From NCBI GenBank assembly GCA_021396245.1, contig WNYE01000181.1:1-18621 (forward strand): DNA of 18,621 nucleotides. Reading direction: 5' to 3'. Positions 8,047-18,005 of this stretch are shown in pieces (positions within the stretch are counted from its first letter, which is position 1; every line of letters starts with the position of its first letter). Position numbers and translations under genes: made by a program. This DNA comes from Sporothrix humicola (Eukaryota; Ascomycota; Sordariomycetes; Ophiostomatales; Ophiostomataceae). The notes under the pieces are model-generated. The model made no database searches. It saw only the letters and a program-made list of their open reading frames with translations, and was not told the DNA's origin.

Positions 8047-9408
8047 TTACTCGTACCTGCCACTGTGTCTCGTTAGCACCTTCCGTTTATTTTGTATTTA
8101 AACTGGTCGCTCTTACCTTGGATGACGGTGCTCAGGGATGATCACGGGCTCCGAGTCCGCCGACGTTTTGCGTGAGTTGACGCTCTTGCGGCCAAAGCCA
8201 AAACTAACGGGTGCAGCACCACCGTCGGCAATGGCACCATCACGAGCACGAGCCCTCCGGCTGCCAATGCACCACAGGCATGCCAGCACCAGGACGATTG
8301 CGAGGAACGTGACGCCCGATAGCACCGAATATCCGATAATCAGACCAAGCGACGCATCCGACAGCTTCAGTCCAAGGCCGCCGTCGATAATTAACAGCAA
8401 CCACAAAAGACGAGAGCCCCATTTGTGGACTGTGGCGACAATACCGCGCTCGCCGGACGACGACATGGCACGCCCGACGTGCAAGGCAATACCGAGTCCC
8501 AGGAGCAGCAGGCCCATGAAGAATGTAAAGAAACCAAGGATCTGGTGAGCCGTTACAAAGTGGCGCGTGGCGACATACTCGAAGCTGGCACGAATGCCTG
8601 TTGCCAGACCGGCGACGAGCATCAACAGATACAGCAAGCTGCACAAAGCATGCACCAGCGGGAAGCTGGCAAGAATCCGGCCACTTCCCAGAATAATGTC
8701 CATCGGTGCCAAGACGAGAGCAGCAACAGCCAGCACAATTCCGTGTGCAAGGCCAAGGCCGTCGCGGTCGTTGATCACAACACCGTTGGGGCTGTTCGCG
8801 CCGTACGTGTTGACCGGCTGCGTGCCCGTGTTGACCTGGTTGTCGATGCTCGTCAAGACGCCAGTGCCGCCGTATCCAGTGGCCTGGATCGTGCTCATCA
8901 AGAACCGGCCATAGGCCGTGTGTTTTTGGAGGGTAACGGCCTGGTTGTTGCTGGCGAGGTGGGCTGCATACGCCGGACCCAAAGCGTACATCATTGGCTG
9001 GTTGTTGGTGTTCATGTCCAGGAACCCGCCGGGCCAAGACCGGCAGTTGACACAAGTGCCGCTGGCAATCATGTACGACCCGTAAATGGTCGAGTTGCCG
9101 TTGAGCCGGACATGATAATTGCTGTCAAACTCGGGCTCTCTGTCGCCCGTGCCAAGCCGGGGCGAGATGGTGATGTGCTTGCCGTCGGCGGCCGGGTACG
9201 CAATGAGCATAAACGAGTTGGCCATTTGGCTGCCGAACCCGAGGCCGACATAGGAATAGTACGTGGGCGCCGTCATGTAAAAGTTGATGTCGTTGCTGTT
9301 CGGCGGCAAATTGATGGCAATAGTCGTGGCGAGCTGCGGGATGTGGATGTTGGACACGGACGCCGCAACGACCGGCGCAAGGAGCGCCAAGGATGATAGC
9401 CAGACCAT
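8047..9408 (-). CDS. DOMON-cytochrome b561 transmembrane redox protein
   Basis: Predicted 435 aa from two exons, complement(join(8047..8062,8117..9408)). The start is the ATG at 9408, because it opens a signal peptide (MVWLSSLALLAPVVAAS); the frame is also open upstream, but that extension looks like leader. Residues about 20-190 form a DOMON (CDH cytochrome-like) domain with a Cys pair in SGTCVNCRSW (116-125) and candidate heme ligands Met62 and His163. Residues about 220-380 give five membrane helices carrying four His typical of cytochrome b561: H222, H253, H288 and H328. A basic cytosolic tail follows. Family knowledge suggests transmembrane electron transfer (iron reductase or related oxidoreductase) at the plasma membrane. 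The 54-nt intron (8063-8116) starts GTAAGA and ends CTAAC-x4-ACAG; splicing changes the end from HPR-stop to HPSGRYE-stop. The intron is inferred from signals. Confidence 0.88.
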
Positions 9409-9532
9409 GTTGGCGATGTCGAGAAGTGGCAATGTCTTTTCGTACAAAACACTGCTGCCGATCGTTGAGACGAAAAAAACATCAATCTTCCGTATTGCGA
9501 GGCAATGTGCCAGTCCAGGGGAATCCGTGGGA

Positions 9533-9635
9533 ATATATGTCGTCGTCCAGTATCCAATATCTACCACTACCGGTCAGATATATGAATGGTCTTGGCCATG
9601 GGTGCGAATCGGCCAATTCTCATCGGCCAATTGTC
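9533..9635 (-). promoter_or_regulatory. Promoter of the DOMON-b561 gene with tandem CCAAT units
   Basis: Two adjacent 14-bp units, atcggccaattctc (9608-9621) and atcggccaattgtc (9622-9635), differ by one base and each carries CCAAT. Another CCAAT lies near 9553. A TATA-like ACATATATT on the minus strand at about 9533-9541 would put transcription start some 95 nt before the ATG at 9408. CCAAT is bound by the HAP complex in fungi, which controls respiration- and iron-related genes; a link to this heme protein is inference. Confidence 0.4.
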
Positions 9636-10805
9636 GTCTCATTGCGACATCGTATCGTCCATATTGTTCATTTTGCATTGTTCATCATGTCCGTTGTTTT
9701 TTTTTATCAAACCATCTAGTATCTCCTCCTTTGTGGGCTGATTTGGGTAAATCTCCAAGCGTGTATCCATGTTTATGCATTGGTGAGGTATCGCGGGGTG
9801 TGATAAATTCGATTAGCCGCTTGAACAGGAAGCTTTATCATCGGTTTTTTTTTTTGTTCTCCCTTCCGCAAGGGAGCTGCGTATTATATAGAAACATAAA
9901 TATAGTCCGAATCAACGGATATATTCAGGAACCAGAGGCCGGGGCTAGAAGGATTGCGGGACTCCAAAATTATGTCCTTCTTTACGCCGTTGCGGAGGAA
10001 GTTCCACCGGTCTTACCTGTGCGCTGCGTTATGGTGTAATGTCCACTGTGTATCGTCAGCAAATAGCACCAAAATCATCTATTATGACTGTTTTCTCGTG
10101 GAAGATCATCACATTATGGTCATTCTCGGCTTGTTCCGTTATCAACAACGTTGATTTCCTGCATGTGTGACTCTTCAAATCGATCCCTGAGGTCGATCTT
10201 CTGGATATTTTCTCCCACATTCAAGCAATCGATTCCTACGGACCAGCCGACTGGGACAATGTTTGCTCTGTTAGGCCACAATAATTATATTCTGATGCCG
10301 GAATGTGTAGATGCTTGAATAAACTCCGCATCCTTTGACCTTCCCCCGCGTTTTCGATCGATCCACATTCAGCCGCAATGGCAAGATCCAGCACCACCAA
10401 CACGGAACATAGCGATGCGATGCGGCTAGATGCGCTGCATTAAGATCCCTTATATTTCATCAAAGCACCTTTTTCGCTAATTAATAAGCGTTCTAGACAA
10501 TTTTAAGTGATGGGTGGTGGTCACGGGACGGCCCTATCTGTGAGTAAGAGAGACAGGATTTTGAGTGTACACCGATTACCTGACGTGAGAAATCACACAC
10601 CCTTTATCTCGATAATTTGGCTTTAACCGCAACTTCACATACGTGATAAAGTTTGAATTAGTCCATCTCCTCCTGGCATTTGCTGTCTTTGTTACGCATT
10701 ATTTGAACGTATTTTACATAACTATCGCGCCACTTCAGAGTCGTGAGATCAAATGGATGAAACTTCTACGCTCAAATGCGCACAAGCCAATACATTCGAC
10801 TGAAA
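9636..10805. other. Gene-free stretch
   Basis: No supported coding region. A T tract is followed by a perfect 7-bp hairpin (CTCCCTT/AAGGGAG, loop CCGC) at 9859-9876. A 21-codon frame with a strong start context begins at about 10378 but has no other support. Confidence 0.4.
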
Positions 10806-10869
10806 AGCAATTGTCAATTCCGTAATTGCTGTCAAAAGTCCTACAATTTAACATTTGCCAAATGTTAAA
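10806..10869. repeat. Two adjacent small palindromes
   Basis: AGCAATT (10806-10812) pairs with AATTGCT (10824-10830). Seventeen bases on, TTTAACATTT (10847-10856) pairs perfectly with AAATGTTAAA (10860-10869) around a GCC loop. They lie in the gene-free interval. Function unknown; a dimeric regulator site or chance in AT-rich DNA are both possible. Confidence 0.4.
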
Positions 10870-13800
10870 GTGGCATGAATAAATTATGCGCTACATTGTG
10901 CACGCCCTATCAGAACATCCAGATTACTATTGCTGCAAAATTACCCAATGGCACCTTGCACAGCATGTTTCGTTTTGATGCGCGAGGTGGCACATGAGCC
11001 GATAAGATGAAAAGGGGGGATGTGAGGGGGGAAAGACATGAAAGAAGAGTCGCATCAACAACCACAATACGAGAACGTGATAAGGCGTCATAAAACTGGG
11101 GCATATGGTCGTCCCACGGCCAGTCCCCTAAACCATGCCGCGCCTGCAAAAGGTAGAATTTCGGCTCTTTTTTCTCCGTGTGGAGGTGAGAGCTCTTTGG
11201 AATACGGAGGATATCATGCCAAGCATCAATTTGTTTGTAGGTGGCCTGTCGCGTATTTTTGGCAGCTTGTGATAAAGTTTGTTGGAGTGAAGCATCGACG
11301 ATTTCCTTACCCTTTATGCTTGGCTGTTGATATTAAGTGTGGCGTCCAGGCTAGGGATTCGGCAGGTGAAGATAGCGACAACCACCATCTGTTGGACAAA
11401 ATAAAAAATAAAAAAGAAGCCAATGCACAGCGCCGAATTCGTCCAGTCTTCCTCACATTCGCAAAGTCATCCTAGCGTGTCAGTCGCTTGCATATAATGT
11501 CGGGTTAGCTGAATCATGCTTCGGTGGTAGTATGGGGCTGTTTTTTATTGTCGAATACAGCGTGTAGGGCAAAACTGTGAAAGAAGTATGTTCCAATGTA
11601 GGTGGAGCAACAGCAGAAGGAGGGCTTTGGTGATCAGGATAATCGGCACGAGGGAGGCAGGGAACCGAAGGCCGGGAAGGAGTGAGGCGAGAAACGTGCA
11701 CGAAAATGCTGCAAGGAGGGTGAAAAAAAAAAAAAGAAATCCAGGATGTCAGTTGGATGGTAGGATGGGTAGTGGAACAGGAAGGTGAGAGACACATGGA
11801 CATTCTCACAGTGAAGCGAATGCTACAAATATAACGAATGCGATGAAAGCGACGAAGAGACTGCAAATTCGCGAGGGTTTCTCGATCACCTCATTAGATG
11901 GCGACAGTTCAGAATGCGTGAGACGGCGACGAAGATAGAAGGTCAAGAGGTGTAAGGCTCCGAAGGAAGCTTGGAGCCTAGTAGCGCCAAGGGACTCGAG
12001 CTATGTGGATGGGAGAAGGATTGCAGATGGCAGGGCAAGAAACAAGCTCGTGGTCCGTGATCCGTGGCTGCAGGACGGGAGATGCATGGCTTGCCTTCTA
12101 TCTGGCCACTGGAGGTATTGTGCTAGAGGCGGTTGGTGCACGATTCGAGGGCGGGTGGTGTCGGGCGTTCTACATATGTCTCAAAGGCGGTAAACGACTC
12201 ATTCGGCGAAGACAATTCGGCCGCGGGGTCTGTACAGGTGTCGTGGTGAGGTGGTATCACGAGGTTTGGTTCATGCATGCCCCCGATGGGCCATTGCACG
12301 GGATGCTGTTGGCAAAAGGTGCAAAACGAAGATTGCTTCAATCCGAGGAGGCGAGATGATCGGAACAATCAGGCCTGGCAGAGTGGCAGAAAACAGCTTT
12401 CTGTGAGGAAAAACACAATATGCCAAAGAAGAAGGAACGACCCCGTAGTTTCGAGAGGAAAGAACGAACCCGAATGCGATTTGCCCTCTTGCTCTACACA
12501 GCGATCGTCCTACCTTCCGTCTTGGGACGAAGTACACGATTGCGTGACACGGAGTCTAGACGTTTGAGAGCCGCTAAAATTTTAGTGAGCGGGCACTACA
12601 AAGCCCGAAATGGCAGTTGGCCACCGCTAATATGGAGGACGCGCAAAAAACGTAGGAGAACGAATCATCTACTCAATAACAAGGACAAAATCTGAGTGTG
12701 AAGATACTTGAAATTTGTAGGAAAATGTAAACAAATTTGTGAACAGACCTACTTATATTCCACTAAGCTAAAGCGGATCTTCGGGACAGGCCAAGAGGAT
12801 TCCATCGCCCTGAACTGGGAGAAGACCAGGGTGATGAAATCAAGCAGGCCAAACAGACCAAACAAAACAGAGAGCAAAGCTTATCGTCATTGCAGTGCCA
12901 TAAGGCGTATCGGCCAGAACCCATACAAAACCTTCTCAAAAGCCATTGAATGCCATCAAAATCCAGGGAGAGCCACAGGGGGACACAGCGGCGGGAAGCG
13001 CCCGAAGAGGCAGCTCGATGTAAGCCCTGGCCTGAGTGGAGAACTGGCATAGAACAAATGCACAAGGAGACGGAACGCAACAAGCCGGAGAAGAAGACAC
13101 AGACAAAACAACCAATATCAGAGGGCGTGCTGCTGCAGCCCTGCCAAAAGCGAGGTTGCACTGGCAGCCGCCCTGGACCAATTATCGATAGCCTAGGTCG
13201 GAGGAGCTTGCAAGCAGCGTCAACCTCGATTTTATCCAACGGATGTTTGTTGGCCGTGGTCTGTTGTCGTTTTCGCATACAAATTACAGTCCGGCAATGG
13301 AGAGGCCCACTTTAAACTCACTTATTATCCAATTTTGGCAAAATCCCACTGGAGAAGGACAGGAACACTAAGACGACGTCCGATCAGAATTGGACACTGA
13401 AAATGGCAAAATGGCATAGAAAAGGCCCAGAAACCAACAAAATAAATTTTGTGCCCCGTACAGCAACACAGATTTGGTTCCACGGATAAGAGGCACTGTA
13501 TTCTGGCTCTGTTGGACGATCCATGGTCGTGTGCTGTCGATCCCTTCCCGTTGCAGTTTTGCGTTTTATCTTCTGACTGTGAGAATCTACCAAAAGGCAG
13601 GCAAAACAAGGGAAACAAGAAAAACAAGGGGATCTGAGAACAAACAAATAGGGTATGGAAGCGCGAGCACTGGTGTTCTAGCAACTTGCAAATCGTACAA
13701 CGTTCTATCCCTCGTATTACGGGGTGGGAAATATCCCGGTGCACATGGGATGGGGGTCACCTTTGCCGTCCTGTCCCTTTTTTCTTTTTCTTCTTTTTCT

Positions 13801-14846
13801 ACTCTTCCCACCACCGGTTCGAGTGTCCCGTTCACGACTGATGAGGTCCCCATTTTCTAAGCTCTAAGCGCGAACGAGTCCACATCCCACTGCACTTGAT
13901 CCCAACGGTCTCTCACCATTTCTCTCCACACCCACTTTTCAGACAGGTGAATTATATTCAAAGAGGAAGGAGGTCAGACTTTTGACGGGGACGAAATGGA
14001 ATCGTTTTGCTCGTGGGCGAGTCTCGTTGGCCAGTTTGATATTCCGATATTGCCATTCCATCGCATCACAGGCAGAATAACGATTGCACCATCGCATAAG
14101 ATGGGCACGGAAAGAAAAAAAAAACGGAGAGGGATGAAGAAAAAAAATATGAGGGTGGCTGCAAACTTGTAACAGAGAAAAGAGTCTGGACAGGAAGGAT
14201 GACTGAAAGCGAGAAAAACGAAAGAGGCAAGAGGCGAGAGACAACTGGGAAGGTCGCAAGGGTCAACAAACTTTGTTGGTTGGCCGGGGCCAGAACACTT
14301 CATGGTGTGGACTGGCCGGAGTGTGGCAAGATAGCAGAGGTGAGGTGCCAGCCGAGAGGTGTAAGTACGGCAGATACAGAAATGAGAGGTTGTAGAAAAA
14401 GGTAGGACGATGGCAGATAGACTCGCTTGGCCAAAGCTTAATAGATACAAGGCGAGAACAGCCACTTCGTGGGGTTGATCACTCTTGGTGGCTGCACAAG
14501 TAACACATCCCAAAGCCACGGACCGATAGTCAAGTCCGGATAGAAGCGATATCAAAAACAAGCAGGATGAACATAACACAAACAAACGATTGGGACAGAA
14601 CACATGCACGAACGTTACAGGGCAGCTGTTAATGGAAGCGAATAAAGAATCCAGAATTAAAAATAAATAGAAATAAAATAGAGACCCAAAACACCATGAG
14701 GCAAAAACTGGGACCAGAGAAACGTCGGAACCCACCTGGTCAATCACGACATCGCGGCCCATGTCTATCGCACACAGACCGAGCCGCTGGCCATGCAGCC
14801 CAAAGGTGCAGCCAAAGATGCAGACAACCACGCATGCCCTGCATTG
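10870..14846. other. Gene-free region with purine-rich + strand
   Basis: Almost 4 kb without a coding region I can support. Many frames exist on the minus strand, the longest 285 codons at 13974-14831, but they translate into Phe/Leu/Ser/Cys/Pro-rich strings. The + strand is strongly purine-rich in places (for example 11590-11770, 13600-13660, 14100-14270), and that depletes stop codons on the minus strand. A pyrimidine-rich interval on the + strand lies at about 13770-13945. The region may hold a long untranslated leader, a noncoding transcript or a decayed gene. No tRNA was recognised. Confidence 0.4.
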
Positions 14847-14852
14847 TATAAA
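14847..14852 (+). promoter_or_regulatory. Candidate TATA box of the OPT gene
   Basis: TATAAA about 250 nt before the ATG at 15102. A start about 30 nt further on would give a leader of roughly 220 nt, whose last 60 nt are pyrimidine-rich (cttttatctcctcccttttt), as is common in front of expressed fungal genes. Confidence 0.4.
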
Positions 14853-15101
14853 GACTGTGCTGCTCTCCCGTGTCTAACGAGCAATGATCTTCATGAAGAC
14901 GAATTCCTGGTTATCTTTTTGTCGTTCCATCTTGCAGTATATTCTCATCTGTTTCATTTGTACGACAAAATCGAGTACAATATCACATTACACAACATCC
15001 CATATGAGCACATTCATGTATTAGTGAAGCATTTCCTTCACTTTTATCTCCTCCCTTTTTTCAAACAAAATTATTTTTATCCCCCTAAAAGTCAATAACC
15101 A

Positions 15102-17657
15102 ATGGCTCACGACGACGGACCGACGCCCGATACGGGCAGTGGCGCCGACGTGTCGCCGACAGCATCCAACCACTTGCCGTCGGAGAAGGCCGTCGGCGCT
15201 GCCATCGCCGAAGTAGGCAGCACCGATTCCAACAACAACCACGACAACCTCGGCACTGTCAACGAAAAGGGCGGCGTCGTCACTGCCGACTCCCACTCGG
15301 ACTCGATCCAGGACTTTGCCAATGCCGACGGTACCTACGACGACGACGCCATTATTATCTCGGGCGCCGATGCCGCGACCCACTTGCTCCCTCTCCGTGA
15401 CGACTTTGACCCGGCCCTGACCTTCCGCAGCATGCTGCTGGCCACGGTCCTGTCTGCTTTCCAGGCCGTCATTACCCAAATCTACAACTTCAAGGCCACG
15501 GCCGCATCTATTTCCGGCACATTTGTCGTGCTCATCGCCTACTTCTTGGGCAAGGCCTGGGCGGCCGGTCTGCCTCGTGGTGACCTGCAGGTTGCCAAAT
15601 GGCGCGAGTCCCGCCCCGAAGGCTCGGACCCCAACGAGAAGCCCCCCCTGAGACTGCGCGTACTCAAGTTTATCAACCCCGGCCCCTGGCAGCTCAAGGA
15701 GCACGCCGTGTGTGCCATCACGGCCACGTCGGCGGCCAACGCGACGGCCGTCTCCATCGTCTTTGCCGCCCAGGACTTGTTTTACGATCTGCCCATCTCG
15801 GCCGCCACTGTCGTGCTGGCCACCATCTCGATTGGTTTGTTTGGGTACGGTCTGGCCGGTGTGCTGCGTCCCATTGCCGTGTGGCACGTCGAGTCGGTGT
15901 ACTGGGGCACGCTGCCGACGGTCAAGACGCTGCAGGGTCTGCACTGGCAAAAGGTCGCTAGCAGCGGCCCGCTGCGTGCTTTCTGGATTGCGTTTGCCGG
16001 CATGACCGCGTACGAGTTCTTGCCCGCGTACATTTTCCCGTGGCTCAACAGCGTTTCGATCCCGTGTCTGGCTGCGATGAAGGCGACCGGCGACAAGGCC
16101 GTTGTCCTGACCAGACTGTTTGGCGGTTCGCTGAACAACGAGGGTCTCGGTCTCTTCTCGATCTCTTTTGACTGGCAATACGTAAGTGCCCTTCTTTCCT
16201 TCTTGGGTGTATCGACTCGATGCTTCATCGCACCTCCCTTTTTATGGCCCCTTCCGTCCAAAACATTCGCCTAATCTGCACCGTCACTAACTCGCTCTTT
16301 CCAGATTCAATCATTCAGCACATCGCTGCCCCTTATCTTGCAGGCGCACATGGCCGCCGGCTTCTTGGTCTGCTACATCGTCATGCTCGCCATCTATTAT
16401 GGAAACGGCTGGAGCGCAAAGAGCTTCCCGTTCATGTCGACGACCCTCAAGTCCGAGGACGGCAGCGCGTACCCTGTCGCCAAGGTCTTTGTCAAGGGTG
16501 TTCTCGACGAGTCGGCTCTCGAAAAGTACGGCCCGCCGCGCCTGGCTGCCAGTTTCGCCTATGCCCTGTTCATTGCCAACGCCGCCATTGGCGCTCTCGC
16601 TGCCCACTGCGCTCTCTTCTGGGGCGGCGATGCCATCAAGGCCTTCAAGGACGACAAGCGCAAGACGCCCAGCGACCCCCACCACGCGCACATGGAGAAG
16701 CACTACAAGGAGGTGCCGACCTGGTGGTACCTGACCGTGCTCGTTGCCAGTTTCGTCCTCGGCATTATTGTCGTGACCAAGGAGAACGTCACTCTGCCCG
16801 TCTGGGCCTACATTGTGTCGCTGATTGTGGGCGCCTTCTTTGCGCCCCTCAGCACGCTGCTGTACGCGCGGTACGGCAACGGCATCGCCACCAACAACCT
16901 CTCCAAGATGATTGCTGGTCTCGCCGTCCCCGGCCGCCCCGTCGGCAACATGTACTTTGCCGCCTGGTCGCACGTCATGATCGCCAACACGGTCAACCTC
17001 TGCAACGACCTCAAGCTCGGCGAGTACCTCAAGATCCCGCCACGCACCATGTTCCTGACCCAGATCTACGGTACAGTTCTCGGCGGCTTTGTTTCTTACG
17101 GCGTCATGATTGCCATTGTCACCGGCAACCGCGAGCTCCTGGTCAGCGGCAACGGAAGCGCCGCCTGGAGTGGTGCCACCATCCAGTCGTACAACACCAA
17201 CGCCGCCTCCTGGGCTCTTTCCCGTTATCTGTACCAGGCCGGCCAGGTCTACCAGCTCGTGCCCCTCGGTCTGGTCGTCGGCGCCGCCATCGTGGGCGCC
17301 CACTGGCTCTTCACCCGCTTCAAGCCCACCTTCCGCGGCTTTGACCTGCGGAGCATCAACCTGCCCCAGTTCATCCAGTACGCCGGCTTCATCCCCTACA
17401 ACCAGTCCCAGACCTGCGTCATCTGGAGCCAGCTTGGCGCCGGCTTCTTCTGCCAGTACTACCTCCGCAACTACAAGCCCCGCATCTTCAAGAACTACAT
17501 GTACATGGTCACCGGCGCCTTTGACGGTGCTGTTCTCTTGGTTCTGTTCGTTCTGTCTTTCGCCGTCTTCGGTGCCGGTGGCAAGACGGTCATCTTCCCC
17601 AACTGGTGGGGCAACAACGCCGACGGCTACTACGATCTGTGCCCGGTCACGGATTAG
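15102..17657 (+). CDS. Oligopeptide transporter, OPT family (PT clade)
   Basis: Predicted 810 aa from join(15102..16181,16305..17657). The 123-nt intron has a GTAAGT donor, an ACTAAC branch site and a TTTCCAG acceptor, and it falls in phase 0 just after the OPT signature SISFDWQY (353-360), which continues with Ile in exon 2. Other family marks are NPGPWQLKEH (192-201), NNEGLG (345-350), PGRP (569-572) and a C-terminal NWWGN (about 793-797). The first 100 residues are an acidic, Ser/Asn/Asp-rich cytosolic extension. The rest is a polytopic membrane protein with about 12-16 helices. OPT proteins import small peptides (including glutathione-like ones) with protons across the plasma membrane; the NPGP-KEH motif places it with the peptide rather than the yellow-stripe metal group. 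The substrate cannot be read from sequence. Codon use is strongly C-ending. Intron retention would give a 390-aa truncated product. Confidence 0.95.
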
Positions 17658-18005
17658 AATTTCTAACATACGACGACGAAGAGCACTCTTGAGAGGATTG
17701 GGGATGATGTGGAATGTAGACGAGATACCGTGTAGTGTACTTACACTCTCCATTCATTAAATTTATTTACTTGCTTAATACACAATCTTAATTATATTAC
17801 GGCTTCCAGCTTGGCCAAATGAGTTGTGAATCTTCAGTGGTTAATTTTGAAAGAATAATGATAAACTGAACTTGGACTCAAATCATAGAAGCTGGCAGAT
17901 AGCTAATTTCACATGAACTGTTCTCCCAGTCTTGGTCCAGTTGCTCACATTCCCTTCCCATTTATATTCCATCATAATGCACCAACATATCACGTTCTTT
18001 CTCGC
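17658..18005. other. Intergenic region between convergent genes
   Basis: AT-rich spacer that must hold the 3' ends of both the transporter gene and the facing minus-strand gene. No further feature seen. Confidence 0.5.

Noticed and set aside
8425..9396. 323-codon + strand frame opposite the DOMON-b561 gene
   Set aside because: It is an antisense shadow: the minus-strand protein has signal peptide, DOMON and b561 motifs, while this frame reads as Arg/Val/His/Asp-rich sequence.
9859..9876. Hairpin next to a T run resembling a bacterial terminator
   Set aside because: The window is eukaryotic (introns, RIP), so a rho-independent terminator is not expected; kept only as a small palindrome.
10378..10443. 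21-codon + strand frame with strong start context (gcaATGG)
   Set aside because: Too short, with nothing but the start context in its favour.
11480..11866. 128-codon minus-strand frame rich in Pro, Ser and Thr
   Set aside because: Contains a run of Phe from a poly-A tract on the + strand and no recognisable signal peptide or domain; likely noncoding.
12763..13278. 171-codon minus-strand open frame
   Set aside because: Compositionally odd (Cys, Ser, Leu, Arg), with competing frames of similar quality on the + strand; no start context or codon bias like the real genes.
13815..13835. tRNA-like T-loop string (ggttcgagt)
   Set aside because: No acceptor, D or anticodon stems pair around it; no tRNA can be drawn.
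13974..14831. 285-codon minus-strand open frame in the gene gap
   Set aside because: Starts at GTG, has no family resemblance, and is rich in Phe, Leu, Ser and Cys as expected from a pyrimidine-rich strand where stop codons are rare. A GC-richer part near 14730-14830 keeps a small doubt.
15021..16178. 385-codon minus-strand frame opposite OPT exon 1
   Set aside because: Antisense shadow, for the same reason.
16311..17753. 480-codon minus-strand frame opposite the OPT gene
   Set aside because: Antisense shadow of exon 2, produced by C-ending codons in the transporter; composed of Val/Gly/Asp/Glu repeats without family features.
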